A DNA stretch of 64,000 nucleotides from VMCP01 sp964527775 (GTDB lineage Bacteria > Bacteroidota > Bacteroidia > NS11-12g > UBA955): NCBI GenBank assembly GCA_964527775.1, contig CAZGQS010000004.1, positions 1 through 64,000 of the forward strand. The letters are read 5' to 3'. Below, piece by piece: positions 44,570-52,740 of the stretch; within the stretch, counting starts at the first letter, position 1, and the number at the start of each line of letters is the position of its first letter. Below the pieces are notes generated by a model. That model was not told where the DNA came from. It did not search any database and saw only the letters and a list, made by a program, of their open reading frames with translations. A program made the position numbers and the translations under genes.

Positions 44570-45599
44570 ATTGAGATAGCTTGTTGGCCAATTGTCCGCA
44601 AGCCGCATCGATGTCTTTTCCACGACTTCTTCTCACATTGACAATCAATCTCCGGTTGCTGAGTCCATCAGCAAATTCCTGCAATCTACTAGTAGGCATA
44701 AACTCTGCAGTTGATATAGGATTATACTCTATTAGGTTGATTTTACTTGGGAATGAATGAGCAAACGCGGCCAATTCTTTTTCTGACTGCAAGTCATCAT
44801 TAACCCCTGCAATCACTGTATACTCTAACGTTGGTCGAATACCGGTCTTTTCGTACCAATATTGCAATGATTCAGCAAGATCTTCAAGCGGATTGCTGTC
44901 ATTAATTGGCATTATTGCACTTCGCTTTTCGTTGGAAGCAGCATGTAAACTCAATGCGAGATGGGTTTTCACACCGTCATCAGCCAACTTTTTAATCATT
45001 TTACTGATTCCAGCGGTAGACAGTGTAATTCTACTTGGACTCATTCCCATTCCATCGGGGGAAGTGATGAGTTCAACACTCCTCAACACTTCACTATAAT
45101 TTAAAAGTGGTTCACCCATTCCCATGTAAACAATATTATCTAGACGTTTTCCATGGTATTTTTCGGCAAGTTCATTGATCAAGTTTACTTGGTCAACAAT
45201 TTCACCTGCAGTTAAATTACGTTCTCTTTTTAAATAACCCGTTGCACAAAATTTACAATCTAATGAGCATCCCACTTGACTACTCACACATGCTGTGGTA
45301 CGACTTTTAGTTGGAATTAAAACCCCTTCAACTTTATTGCCATCAAATAATTTGAAAAGCACTTTAATGGTGCCATCTTTTGAGTATTGAGCATCACTGA
45401 GTTCAGTTTGATGAAAGGTAAAATTCTCTTCCAATAAGGTTCTAAGATCTTTTGGAAGATTACTCATTTCAGCAAATGATCTCGCACCCTTTTGCCAAAG
45501 CCATTGCCAAATTTGTTTAGACCGAAAGCTTGGTTGTTTTACTTCTAAAAACCAAGAATTGAGTTCTTCTAATTTGAGATTTCGGATATCTCTCATCAA
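44568..45599 (-). CDS. rlmN: Dual-specificity RNA methyltransferase RlmN
   Basis: Radical SAM enzyme that puts a methyl group on C2 of A2503 in 23S rRNA and A37 of some tRNAs. Length is 343 aa. The 4Fe-4S motif is CSLDCKFCATGY near residue 110, and the methyl-carrying cysteine is in the C-terminal DAACGQLANKL. NIVYMGMGEPLLN and TLSTAGISKMI are family signatures. It starts 2 bp after der ends, implying one transcript from the der promoter. Confidence 0.96.
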   Translation of the reverse strand: MMRDIRNLKLEELNSWFLEVKQPSFRSKQIWQWLWQKGARSFAEMSNLPKDLRTLLEENFTFHQTELSDAQYSKDGTIKVLFKLFDGNKVEGVLIPTKSRTTACVSSQVGCSLDCKFCATGYLKRERNLTAGEIVDQVNLINELAEKYHGKRLDNIVYMGMGEPLLNYSEVLRSVELITSPDGMGMSPSRITLSTAGISKMIKKLADDGVKTHLALSLHAASNEKRSAIMPINDSNPLEDLAESLQYWYEKTGIRPTLEYTVIAGVNDDLQSEKELAAFAHSFPSKINLIEYNPISTAEFMPTSRLQEFADGLSNRRLIVNVRRSRGKDIDAACGQLANKLSQ

Positions 45600-45601
45600 G
45601 C

Positions 45602-46912
45602 TTACTTCTTTCTAAAATAAATCATAATTGGAACCCCAGAAAACGGAAATGAATCTCTGAGTTTATTTTCCAAAAAGCGGCTGTATGAATCATCAACATA
45701 CTGAGGAAGGTTGCAGAAAAATGCGAATGCAACTCTTTTTGATGGAAGTTGTGTCACAAATTTGATTTTCACGAATTTCCCTTTTTTGCTTGGCGGAGGA
45801 TAATTTTCAATGATTGGTAAAATGAAATCATTCAGTTTATGAGTTGAAATTCTTGTACTTAATGAATCATAAACCTTCGTAATCATTTCAACTGCTTGGA
45901 AAATACGTTGCTTTGTCAACGCCGAAATATATAAAACAGGAACATCTACAAATGGAGCTATTCTTTGCTTTATATTCTCGGTGAAAGCAAGGTGCGTATT
46001 CGTATCTTTTTCAATAAGATCCCACTTATTTACTAAAATAACTACTCCTTTACCCAGTCTATGAGCCATCCAAAATAAATTCAGATCTTGAGCTTCAAGT
46101 CCTTGAGTAGCATCCAAAACCAAAACTACAATATCCGCATTTTCCAACGCCCTCAATGAGCGCATTACTGAGTAGAATTCGATATTCTCATGTACTTTAC
46201 TTTTCTTTCTGATACCAGCAGTATCAATAAGAATCATTTCTTTTCCAAACGCATTGTAGTGGGTATCAATACTATCTCTAGTAGTACCCGCAATATCGGT
46301 TACAATGTTTCTATCCTTTCCTAACAAAGAATTAATAATACTGCTTTTGCCTACATTTGGTCGCCCTACAATGGCAATTTTAGGAAGATTAAGTTCATCT
46401 TCGCTAGAATCGGGCAACTCTTTAATATGCTCTGTTACTGCATCTAATAATTCACCAGTACCAGAACCATTAGTAGCTGAAACTTCAAAAATATGTTCAA
46501 ACCCTAAAGCATAAAACGATGGGGCTTGCAACCTCAAACTTTCATTATCTACTTTGTTTACACACAATAAAACAGGCTTCTTATTTCTGTGCAATAATTG
46601 AGCAAAATCCTGATCTAAGGGATGGATGTCTGATTGAACATCTACCATAAAAATGAGCACCGCAGCTTCTTCAATGGCAATATGAACTTGCTCGCGAATG
46701 GCATTTTCAAATAAATCTTCTGATTTAGGAACAAATCCACCGGTGTCAATCACCGTAAATTCAACGCCGTTCCAGTCGCTTCTACCGTAGTGACGATCAC
46801 GTGTAACCCCACTAAAGTCATCAACGATGGCTTTCCGCTCACCCGTCAAACGATTGAACAAGGTGCTTTTTCCAACATTCGGACGACCTACAATGGCTAC
46901 TATTCGATTCAT
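45602..46912 (-). CDS. der: Ribosome-assembly GTPase Der (EngA)
   Basis: Tandem-GTPase protein of 436 aa needed for 50S subunit assembly. Two G domains are clear: GRPNVGKSTLFNRLTG at the N-terminus (with DTGG and NKVD) and GRPNVGKSSIINSLLG near residue 185 (with DTAGIRKKSK and NKWD). A C-terminal KH-like domain (residues ~355-436) completes it. The ATG lies 4 bp after a perfect promoter box. It diverges from the polysaccharide locus across a gene-free stretch of about 290 bp. Confidence 0.97.
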   Translation of the reverse strand: MNRIVAIVGRPNVGKSTLFNRLTGERKAIVDDFSGVTRDRHYGRSDWNGVEFTVIDTGGFVPKSEDLFENAIREQVHIAIEEAAVLIFMVDVQSDIHPLDQDFAQLLHRNKKPVLLCVNKVDNESLRLQAPSFYALGFEHIFEVSATNGSGTGELLDAVTEHIKELPDSSEDELNLPKIAIVGRPNVGKSSIINSLLGKDRNIVTDIAGTTRDSIDTHYNAFGKEMILIDTAGIRKKSKVHENIEFYSVMRSLRALENADIVVLVLDATQGLEAQDLNLFWMAHRLGKGVVILVNKWDLIEKDTNTHLAFTENIKQRIAPFVDVPVLYISALTKQRIFQAVEMITKVYDSLSTRISTHKLNDFILPIIENYPPPSKKGKFVKIKFVTQLPSKRVAFAFFCNLPQYVDDSYSRFLENKLRDSFPFSGVPIMIYFRKK

Positions 46913-46916
46913 CCTG

Positions 46917-46924
46917 CAAAGATA
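46917..46924 (-). promoter_or_regulatory. Promoter -7 box of der-rlmN
   Basis: TATCTTTG on the minus strand, 4 bp before the der ATG; a perfect TAnnTTTG match. Confidence 0.68.
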
Positions 46925-47041
46925 CGATAGAAAATACCGATGTTATGCTAAGTGAACATTTATTAGGGCATATGTTATAAAAGGGGATTGATTAATGGGG
47001 CTTAAACCCAATTAGGGTAGTTTACTACTCAATAATTAAAT

Positions 47042-47049
47042 TAACTTTG
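47042..47049 (+). promoter_or_regulatory. Distal promoter -7 box of the polysaccharide locus
   Basis: TAACTTTG, a perfect match, about 152 bp before the first gene. Transcripts from here would include all three inverted repeats of the leader. Confidence 0.5.
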
Positions 47050-47062
47050 TGTAATCTTTATT

Positions 47063-47081
47063 TTGGCACGAAATATGCCAA
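47063..47081 (+). repeat. Inverted repeat TTGGCA-N7-TGCCAA in the leader
   Basis: Perfect 6-bp arms with a 7-nt spacer. It could be a protein-binding site or the first hairpin of the leader RNA. Confidence 0.5.
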
Positions 47082-47113
47082 TTGGAGGTGCAGTAACTTT
47101 CAAACTTTCATTT

Positions 47114-47142
47114 CTCAGTTCAAAAATCAACATGTAACTGAG
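47114..47142 (+). repeat. Inverted repeat CTCAGTT-N15-AACTGAG in the leader
   Basis: Perfect 7-bp arms, 15-nt spacer. It is followed at once by GC-rich GGCGGAGCC and by GTAAAA-T-TTTTAC (47154-47166), so three to four stems can form in a row. Confidence 0.5.
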
Positions 47143-47183
47143 CGGGCGGAGCCGTAAAATTTTTACAAGCCATTGATTTTCCT

Positions 47184-47191
47184 TAAGTTTG
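47184..47191 (+). promoter_or_regulatory. Proximal promoter -7 box of the polysaccharide locus
   Basis: TAAGTTTG, a TAnnTTTG match 10 bp before the ATG at 47202; it would give a nearly leaderless transcript. Confidence 0.5.
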
Positions 47192-47201
47192 ATCTAAATA
47201 C

Positions 47202-47963
47202 ATGATAAGACGAATAACGTTTCTATTTTTTGTTTCCTTTTTCTTGGTTTTCTGCGGTAGTTCGAAAGACCAGGTGTATTTCACAGGTCTAAAAGATAGT
47301 ACAGTAATTGATTCTGTTTACTGGAAAGAAGTAACTATTCACAAAGGAGATCAATTGTCAATCACAGTTGCAAGTTTGAATCCTGAAATGGATCAGATAG
47401 TCAATCAAGCGAATGCCGTATCAGGTCAATCTGCAGGCGGTGAAACCCAGTCAGGGTATTTTGTTACCGAAAAAGGCGTTCTCAACCTTCCCCGTGTTGG
47501 CAATCTCAAGGTAGAAGGTATGTCACATGCAGCACTGATTGATACGCTTCAAATATTGTATGCCTCATACACGAAAAGTCCTATTGTATCAGTTAGACTC
47601 TTAAATTTCAGGATTACCGTTTTGGGCGAAGTAGGACATCCCGGTCAATTAACTTTTTCAACTCCTAACGTAGATATTTATCAAGCCATAGGTAAGGCGG
47701 GTGACATCACACCTTACGGCAGAAGATCTGATGTGCTCTTAATCCGCCAAACAGATTCAACGAGATTGGTACATCGAATTGATTTAACAGACCCAAAGGT
47801 TATTAGCAGTTCAACCTTTCAGTTGCAATCGGGAGATTTAATATACGTTGAAGCCAACCAGACCAAGAAGAATACGAGCAGTTTAACATTTCAATTATAT
47901 CCATTAATAACCAGTGGAGTCACACTGATAGTTGCTTTAATGGGAATAGCAGGAAGACTCTAA
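47202..47963 (+). CDS. Wza-like polysaccharide export lipoprotein
   Basis: Outer-membrane export-channel lipoprotein of 253 aa. The signal ends in a lipobox VFCGSS. A poly-export domain follows (residues ~45-130, with IHKGDQLSITVASLNPE and GYFVTEKGVLNLPRVG) and then an SLBB domain (ITVLGEVGHPGQLTFSTPNVDIYQAIGKAGD). A C-terminal hydrophobic segment (LITSGVTLIVALMGIAG) probably crosses a membrane, as the Wza helix does. It is the first gene of the surface-polysaccharide locus, 13 bp before the Wzc-like kinase gene with which it should form the export machine. Confidence 0.92.
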   Translation: MIRRITFLFFVSFFLVFCGSSKDQVYFTGLKDSTVIDSVYWKEVTIHKGDQLSITVASLNPEMDQIVNQANAVSGQSAGGETQSGYFVTEKGVLNLPRVGNLKVEGMSHAALIDTLQILYASYTKSPIVSVRLLNFRITVLGEVGHPGQLTFSTPNVDIYQAIGKAGDITPYGRRSDVLLIRQTDSTRLVHRIDLTDPKVISSSTFQLQSGDLIYVEANQTKKNTSSLTFQLYPLITSGVTLIVALMGIAGRL

Positions 47964-47976
47964 AAATCATTAGAAC

Positions 47977-50397
47977 ATGGAACAAAATCCACTCAATCCT
48001 GGACATGTTTACCAACAATCGGAATCCAAACTAGGAAAAAGCAGCGCGCTCAATCCATATGATATTGTTAGGAAGGTAATTTTACCTTTTTGGCCCATTT
48101 ATGCAATATCCCTTGTCATTGCTTTTTTTGCAGCCAGAGTATACATTCGTTACCAAATTCCTGTTTATCAAGTCTTTGGGAAAGTCCTTTTGAAAGAAAA
48201 TGGCGGCGCAGAAGGGGCAATCCTCAAAGAATTTGACATTTTTGCAGCTCAAAAATCAGTAGACAACGAGATAGAAATAATTCGTTCTTCTGATATCACC
48301 AACAAGGTTGCTCGCAATCTTAACACATATATTTCTATTCGTCAAGAAGGCAAGGTTAGGACCAATGTTATGCCTTTTCATTTTGCTATTAATTTTGAGG
48401 CACTGGATGAGGACTCAATTAATCCTGCAAGCAATTTGGAACTTGTATTCAACTCTGATAGAAAGTCGTTCACCATTTCTGGCACAAAATACCCACTCAA
48501 AGATCAAATTATTACAATCAATGGAACATCGTATCAATTGACAGTAGATCAACTTCTTGCATCTCAAGTCAATTTCAACACGCCTTATTATCTATCGATT
48601 AGGGACATTAAATCTGAAACTGCGCGAATTTCTAATTCGGTTACCGCAGCTCAAGTAGGTAAAAAAACAACCATCATCGCAATTACTTACAGCGACCAGA
48701 ACGTAGAAAATGCACAAAGAGTTTTAAATGAAGTTGTAGACGTATATACAAATTCATCGGTAGCTGATAAACGTCGTTCAGCTCAATTTTCCCTTGATTT
48801 TATTGATCAAAGACTTAGACTCATAAATGGAGAATTAGATAGTGTTGAAAGGAACATTGAACAATACAAATCGGCTAATGGAATATTTGATATTAGTTCT
48901 CAAGCTACTTTGTATTTGTCCTCTGTAAAGGAAACAGATCAAAAGATTGCAGAACTAGATTTGCAATTATCTGTATTGGCCGATATTGAAAATTATATCA
49001 ATCAGAAACAGAATACAACAGGTACGGTTCCATCAGTTATGGGTTTCAATGAACCCTTATTAAGTGCTTTATTGAGTAAATTATACGATTTAGAAACCGA
49101 TTTAAGTAAAAGAAAGAAGATTTCAGGGTACCAAGATGAAACCTATGTTACACTCGAAGAGGAAATCATAAAAACCAAACGCAGTATTAAAGAAAATATT
49201 CGAAACATCAGATCAAATCTGAACATAGCCAAAATAAATTACACCCAACAGTCGGGAGAGAAAAACGGATTGTTAAGTGCAATTCCAGCCAAGGAGCGCA
49301 CGTTAGTAGACATATCAAGGCAACAATCGATAAAAAATGAGATATATACTTACCTTTTAGAAAAAAGAGAGGAGTCGGCAATTTCATTTGCCGCTACTGT
49401 TTCAGATATTAGAATCATAGAGAAGGCATTTGGTGGGTCACAAATTGCGCCTAAACCCTCAATGAATTACGTATTTGCATTTAGTATTAGTTTTATTATT
49501 CCGTTTTTAATCGTTTATTGGTGGGTACTATTAAATCCAAAAATCAAATTTAGAGAAGATATTGAGTCATTAACTGAGATTCCCATTATTGGTGAAATCA
49601 TGTATGACAATCAAAAACGAACCATTATTGTGGGCATTAAGGATAGAGGAATCATAGCTGAATCGGTTAGGAGCATCCGAACAAAAATTTCCAATTTCCG
49701 TTGGCAAAAAAAGAAATCGGTTCATACCATTCTTGTTTCATCATCTGTTCCTGGGGAAGGTAAAACATTTGTTAGTATTAACTTGGGAATCAGTTTTAGT
49801 TTATCTAGTCAAAAAGTGGTTTTAATTGGTGCGGACATGCGCAAACCAACACTGCATAAGCCTTTTAATTTACAAGCGCGAAATGGACTAAGTTCTTACT
49901 TGTCTGGAGCAAATGATTTAGATTCCATAATATATCCTACAGAATATGATGGACTGTCAATCATACCTTCTGGTGTGATTCCACCAAATCCAACGGAACT
50001 CTTTGAATCAGACCAAATGGAGGTATTCTTTGCAGAATTAAAGAAACGATTTGATATTATTCTTATTGATACTCCTCCTTTAGGACTGGTTTCTGATGCA
50101 GAATTAATTGCCAAATTCGTCGATATGAGCATTTTTGTGGTTCGGCAGAATAAAACACATAAAGATGCAATTGTAGAGGTCATTGAAAAAGCAAGAAAAA
50201 CCGGATTGTTTCCAAATATCTCATTAATATTCAATGGTCTAAAACCAACAGGGATAGGTAGGTACGCTTATTATGGTTACGGTGGTTATGGTTATAGCGG
50301 ATATGGTTATGGAGGATATAACTATGGTTATGGATATTATGGAAGTGGTGTAAAGAAAACGGGATATGGTTATTTTTTAAAGAAGATTTTCAAATAA
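47977..50397 (+). CDS. Wzc-like polysaccharide co-polymerase / bacterial tyrosine kinase
   Basis: An 806-aa fusion of a Wzz-type chain-length domain and a BY-kinase. Two membrane helices flank a periplasmic coiled-coil region: IYAISLVIAFFAARVYIRY near residue 40 and NYVFAFSISFIIPFLIVYWW near 495-515. The cytoplasmic kinase has Walker A SSSVPGEGKTF (~residue 590), Walker A' VVLIGADMRKP and Walker B IILIDTPPLG. The C-terminus from residue ~763 is a glycine-tyrosine tail with 15 tyrosines, the autophosphorylation cluster. Cycles of phosphorylation control chain length and export in this family. Confidence 0.94.
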   Translation: MEQNPLNPGHVYQQSESKLGKSSALNPYDIVRKVILPFWPIYAISLVIAFFAARVYIRYQIPVYQVFGKVLLKENGGAEGAILKEFDIFAAQKSVDNEIEIIRSSDITNKVARNLNTYISIRQEGKVRTNVMPFHFAINFEALDEDSINPASNLELVFNSDRKSFTISGTKYPLKDQIITINGTSYQLTVDQLLASQVNFNTPYYLSIRDIKSETARISNSVTAAQVGKKTTIIAITYSDQNVENAQRVLNEVVDVYTNSSVADKRRSAQFSLDFIDQRLRLINGELDSVERNIEQYKSANGIFDISSQATLYLSSVKETDQKIAELDLQLSVLADIENYINQKQNTTGTVPSVMGFNEPLLSALLSKLYDLETDLSKRKKISGYQDETYVTLEEEIIKTKRSIKENIRNIRSNLNIAKINYTQQSGEKNGLLSAIPAKERTLVDISRQQSIKNEIYTYLLEKREESAISFAATVSDIRIIEKAFGGSQIAPKPSMNYVFAFSISFIIPFLIVYWWVLLNPKIKFREDIESLTEIPIIGEIMYDNQKRTIIVGIKDRGIIAESVRSIRTKISNFRWQKKKSVHTILVSSSVPGEGKTFVSINLGISFSLSSQKVVLIGADMRKPTLHKPFNLQARNGLSSYLSGANDLDSIIYPTEYDGLSIIPSGVIPPNPTELFESDQMEVFFAELKKRFDIILIDTPPLGLVSDAELIAKFVDMSIFVVRQNKTHKDAIVEVIEKARKTGLFPNISLIFNGLKPTGIGRYAYYGYGGYGYSGYGYGGYNYGYGYYGSGVKKTGYGYFLKKIFK
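50263..50377 (+). repeat. Gly-Tyr coding repeat at the end of the tyrosine-kinase gene
   Basis: Low-complexity DNA with repeated GGTTATGG-like units encoding alternating Gly and Tyr, 15 tyrosines in all. It is coding, and may vary in length between strains through slippage. Confidence 0.7.
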
Positions 50398-50401
50398 TAT
50401 T

Positions 50402-51481
50402 TTGACTACAAATGAATTAAAATTAGCCATTATTGGAGGTGATTACCCTCCTTCAAACTCTCCAAGAGCAATTCGAATTTTTAATCTAGTTTCTGGTTTA
50501 GCTCCTTATTTTGGGAGTATTAATGTTTATTTGCCACAGGCACCATTAAATCAAACAAAGAGCGAAATAAATGTTAATTTTTATTCATTTGGACGAAATA
50601 CAAAATTTATTTTTAGTGGCAAGATAGGTAGGATACTTTTAAGAATATTTAATTTGATATTTGACTATCCAGATATAAAAATATTCTTTTGGCTTAGGAA
50701 TTTTCGACATATATTAGATTCTGATGTAATACTTACTATTGGTGTTCCCCATTCAATTCATTGGGGAATAAATAACTTACTTAGATCAAACAATAAGCAG
50801 ATTTATTGGATAGCAGAATCTAGCGATCCTTTCTTTACTAAAGGTATGGATATTTTCCCCAAACCATTTTATTTTCGATTTTTAGAGAGATCCTTTTTAA
50901 AGAGAGTTGATAAAGTTATTGTTCCGTTTGAGGGAGCAATAACAGCATATCCGAGTTTTGCTAGGTCCAAATTTCGAGTTATTCCACAAGGGTTTGACGG
51001 TAAGTATATTAGTAGTTTTCAGAAAGAAAATGTAAATAATGCTATTTTCACTTTTGGCTATGCTGGTACTTTGTATAAATTTGGAAGAAATCCTTCAGGA
51101 TTTTTGAAAAAGGTTATAACGTCTAAAATGAATTTTAGATTTTATTTAATTGTAAATAATCTAGATTTAATACCCTCTGAGTGTTTTAGTGACGAGCGAT
51201 TTATCATTCAAAATTTAATGCCTCGAGTAGATGTTTATGGATTATTGGCAGGCATGGATTGTATTTTGAACTTTGAGAATCATTCAAAAACACAAAGCCC
51301 TTCGAAGATAATTGAATATTCTTTTTTGGGACGACCTATATTTACTGTGAATTTGGATACGGATGGTGATTTGCTCGTTGATGAATTAATCTCAGGAACT
51401 CGCGAACCACTTGCCATAAATAGTTCCGAATATGATAGTAGGCTAATCATTGAAAAATATATATCTGTATTCAATAAGTAA
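50402..51481 (+). CDS. GT4-like glycosyltransferase
   Basis: A 359-aa GT-B-fold protein. The N-terminus LAIIGGDYPPSNSPRAIRIFNL is the typical first strand and loop of GT4 enzymes. The C-terminal half has FGYAGTLYKFGRNP and the sugar-nucleotide-binding region KTQSPSKIIEYSFLGRPIF, in which the usual E-x7-E is relaxed. It would add one sugar to the lipid-linked repeat unit. The frame begins with TTG only 4 bp after the kinase gene; no ATG is available near the conserved N-terminus. From here rightward the DNA is visibly more AT-rich. Confidence 0.78.
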   Translation: MTTNELKLAIIGGDYPPSNSPRAIRIFNLVSGLAPYFGSINVYLPQAPLNQTKSEINVNFYSFGRNTKFIFSGKIGRILLRIFNLIFDYPDIKIFFWLRNFRHILDSDVILTIGVPHSIHWGINNLLRSNNKQIYWIAESSDPFFTKGMDIFPKPFYFRFLERSFLKRVDKVIVPFEGAITAYPSFARSKFRVIPQGFDGKYISSFQKENVNNAIFTFGYAGTLYKFGRNPSGFLKKVITSKMNFRFYLIVNNLDLIPSECFSDERFIIQNLMPRVDVYGLLAGMDCILNFENHSKTQSPSKIIEYSFLGRPIFTVNLDTDGDLLVDELISGTREPLAINSSEYDSRLIIEKYISVFNK

Positions 51482-52734
51482 TGAGCATTAACTCATTTTT
51501 ACTTTTGTTAATTTGGCCTTTTGCTTCATTTTTGTCCTTATTCAGGGGTAAAATTGATATTGAGTTTCGAAATGTTTTTTGGTTCTTGTGTGTATTCTTC
51601 GGTTTTGGATTTGTATTGAAAGGGGATGTAGGTGACAGTTATAGATATGCTGAGGAATTAAAAGAAATCCATTTCAAAATAAAATTAGGCTTTAGTTTTG
51701 TTGATTTATTAAGTCTTATATATACTCAGTATGCTGATCCATTTAGCCCAATAGTAACATTCATAATTGCTTACTTTACTCCAGACCACCGCTTTTTATT
51801 TGGCATTTATGCTTTGTTCTTTGGTTATTTTTACTCGAGTAATATTTTTATTGTTCTAAATAATTTAAATAATAAAATATCAACAAAATTAAAATATTTA
51901 GTATTTGCATATTTATTACTTATTCTCCCAATTTGGGAAATAAATGGTGTAAGAATGTGGACGGGCTTTCATGCGGTTTTTTATGGCCTTCTTAAATCAA
52001 AGAATACTCTTTTGGATAAGGCATATGTCATCCTTGTTCCACCTTTCTTTCATTCAAGCTTTTTTATTTTTTCATTAATTTATTTGATTTCTGTTTTGGT
52101 ACAGAAATATATTTCGTTAAAAATATTAAGAAATATATTTTTATTGACTAGCATTGTTGTATATAGTGGATTTAGATTTACGTTTTCACAAACTGCATTT
52201 ATTGGAGATTTAGGATCAGGTGGTAGTGAACTCTTAGAAGGTAAAACCTCTGCTTATAATAATGATAATGAAAAAGACATTGAACAATCTAGTTGGTTTT
52301 TAAATTGGAGTGCTGAATTTTCAAAACAGGTTAATTTGATTTTATCAATAGGTCTGTTTATTTTTATAAAAACTAATAACAATACTATTTTTGGTGCTAT
52401 TAATTCGAAAGAATTGTTTATTATCGGGTCAATAATTTCTTTAATAGCGCTTCACCCGAGTATTTCATCTGGTAGGTTTTTAGTTTGGAATACTTTTATC
52501 GGATTATACGTTTTCATTAATCAATATAATAGTGGAAAAGGCTTGTTCTACTATTTATTAGAATACTCTATGATTTTCTTTTTATTATTTATTCTAGTAA
52601 TAAAAATTCGATTTGGATTTGAGTTTTTTAATTATGGATTTTTTTTAGGCAATATGTTCTCTATCTATTTCCTTGGAAATGATATCTCGATGTTAGACTT
52701 TTATTATGCATTATTCGGAAAATATAGTTCTTAA
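51481..52734 (+). CDS. EpsG-family polysaccharide polymerase (Wzy-like)
   Basis: A 417-aa integral membrane protein with around ten or more hydrophobic segments. The first periplasmic region holds GDVGDSYRYAEELKE, the D-x-Y-x-Y signature of EpsG-type polymerases, and the helix with NGVRMWTGFHAVFYGLL is also typical. It would join repeat units at the periplasmic face. The start ATG shares a base with the stop of the glycosyltransferase upstream (TAATG). Very AT-rich codons are used throughout; line 51841-51900 has only 4 G/C in 60 bases. Confidence 0.82.
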   Translation: MSINSFLLLLIWPFASFLSLFRGKIDIEFRNVFWFLCVFFGFGFVLKGDVGDSYRYAEELKEIHFKIKLGFSFVDLLSLIYTQYADPFSPIVTFIIAYFTPDHRFLFGIYALFFGYFYSSNIFIVLNNLNNKISTKLKYLVFAYLLLILPIWEINGVRMWTGFHAVFYGLLKSKNTLLDKAYVILVPPFFHSSFFIFSLIYLISVLVQKYISLKILRNIFLLTSIVVYSGFRFTFSQTAFIGDLGSGGSELLEGKTSAYNNDNEKDIEQSSWFLNWSAEFSKQVNLILSIGLFIFIKTNNNTIFGAINSKELFIIGSIISLIALHPSISSGRFLVWNTFIGLYVFINQYNSGKGLFYYLLEYSMIFFLLFILVIKIRFGFEFFNYGFFLGNMFSIYFLGNDISMLDFYYALFGKYSS

Positions 52735-52740
52735 TTAGAC

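Larger units (their letters stand above)
46913..47201 (+). promoter_or_regulatory. Gene-free leader and promoter region of the polysaccharide locus
   Basis: This 289-bp gap is the longest gene-free stretch of the window. It holds the der promoter at its left, two plus-strand TAnnTTTG boxes (47042-47049 and 47184-47191) and a run of inverted repeats between them. From the distal box the mRNA would carry a leader of about 145 nt with three possible hairpins; from the proximal box it would have almost none. An imperfect GTAG/CTAC pair also lies near 47016-47027. I recognise no known riboswitch. Confidence 0.55.

Noticed and set aside
50263..50377. GGTTATGG-rich repeats as a tandem-repeat or CRISPR-like array
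   Set aside because: The repeats are in frame within the kinase gene, encode the tyrosine tail expected for BY-kinases, and have no spacers.
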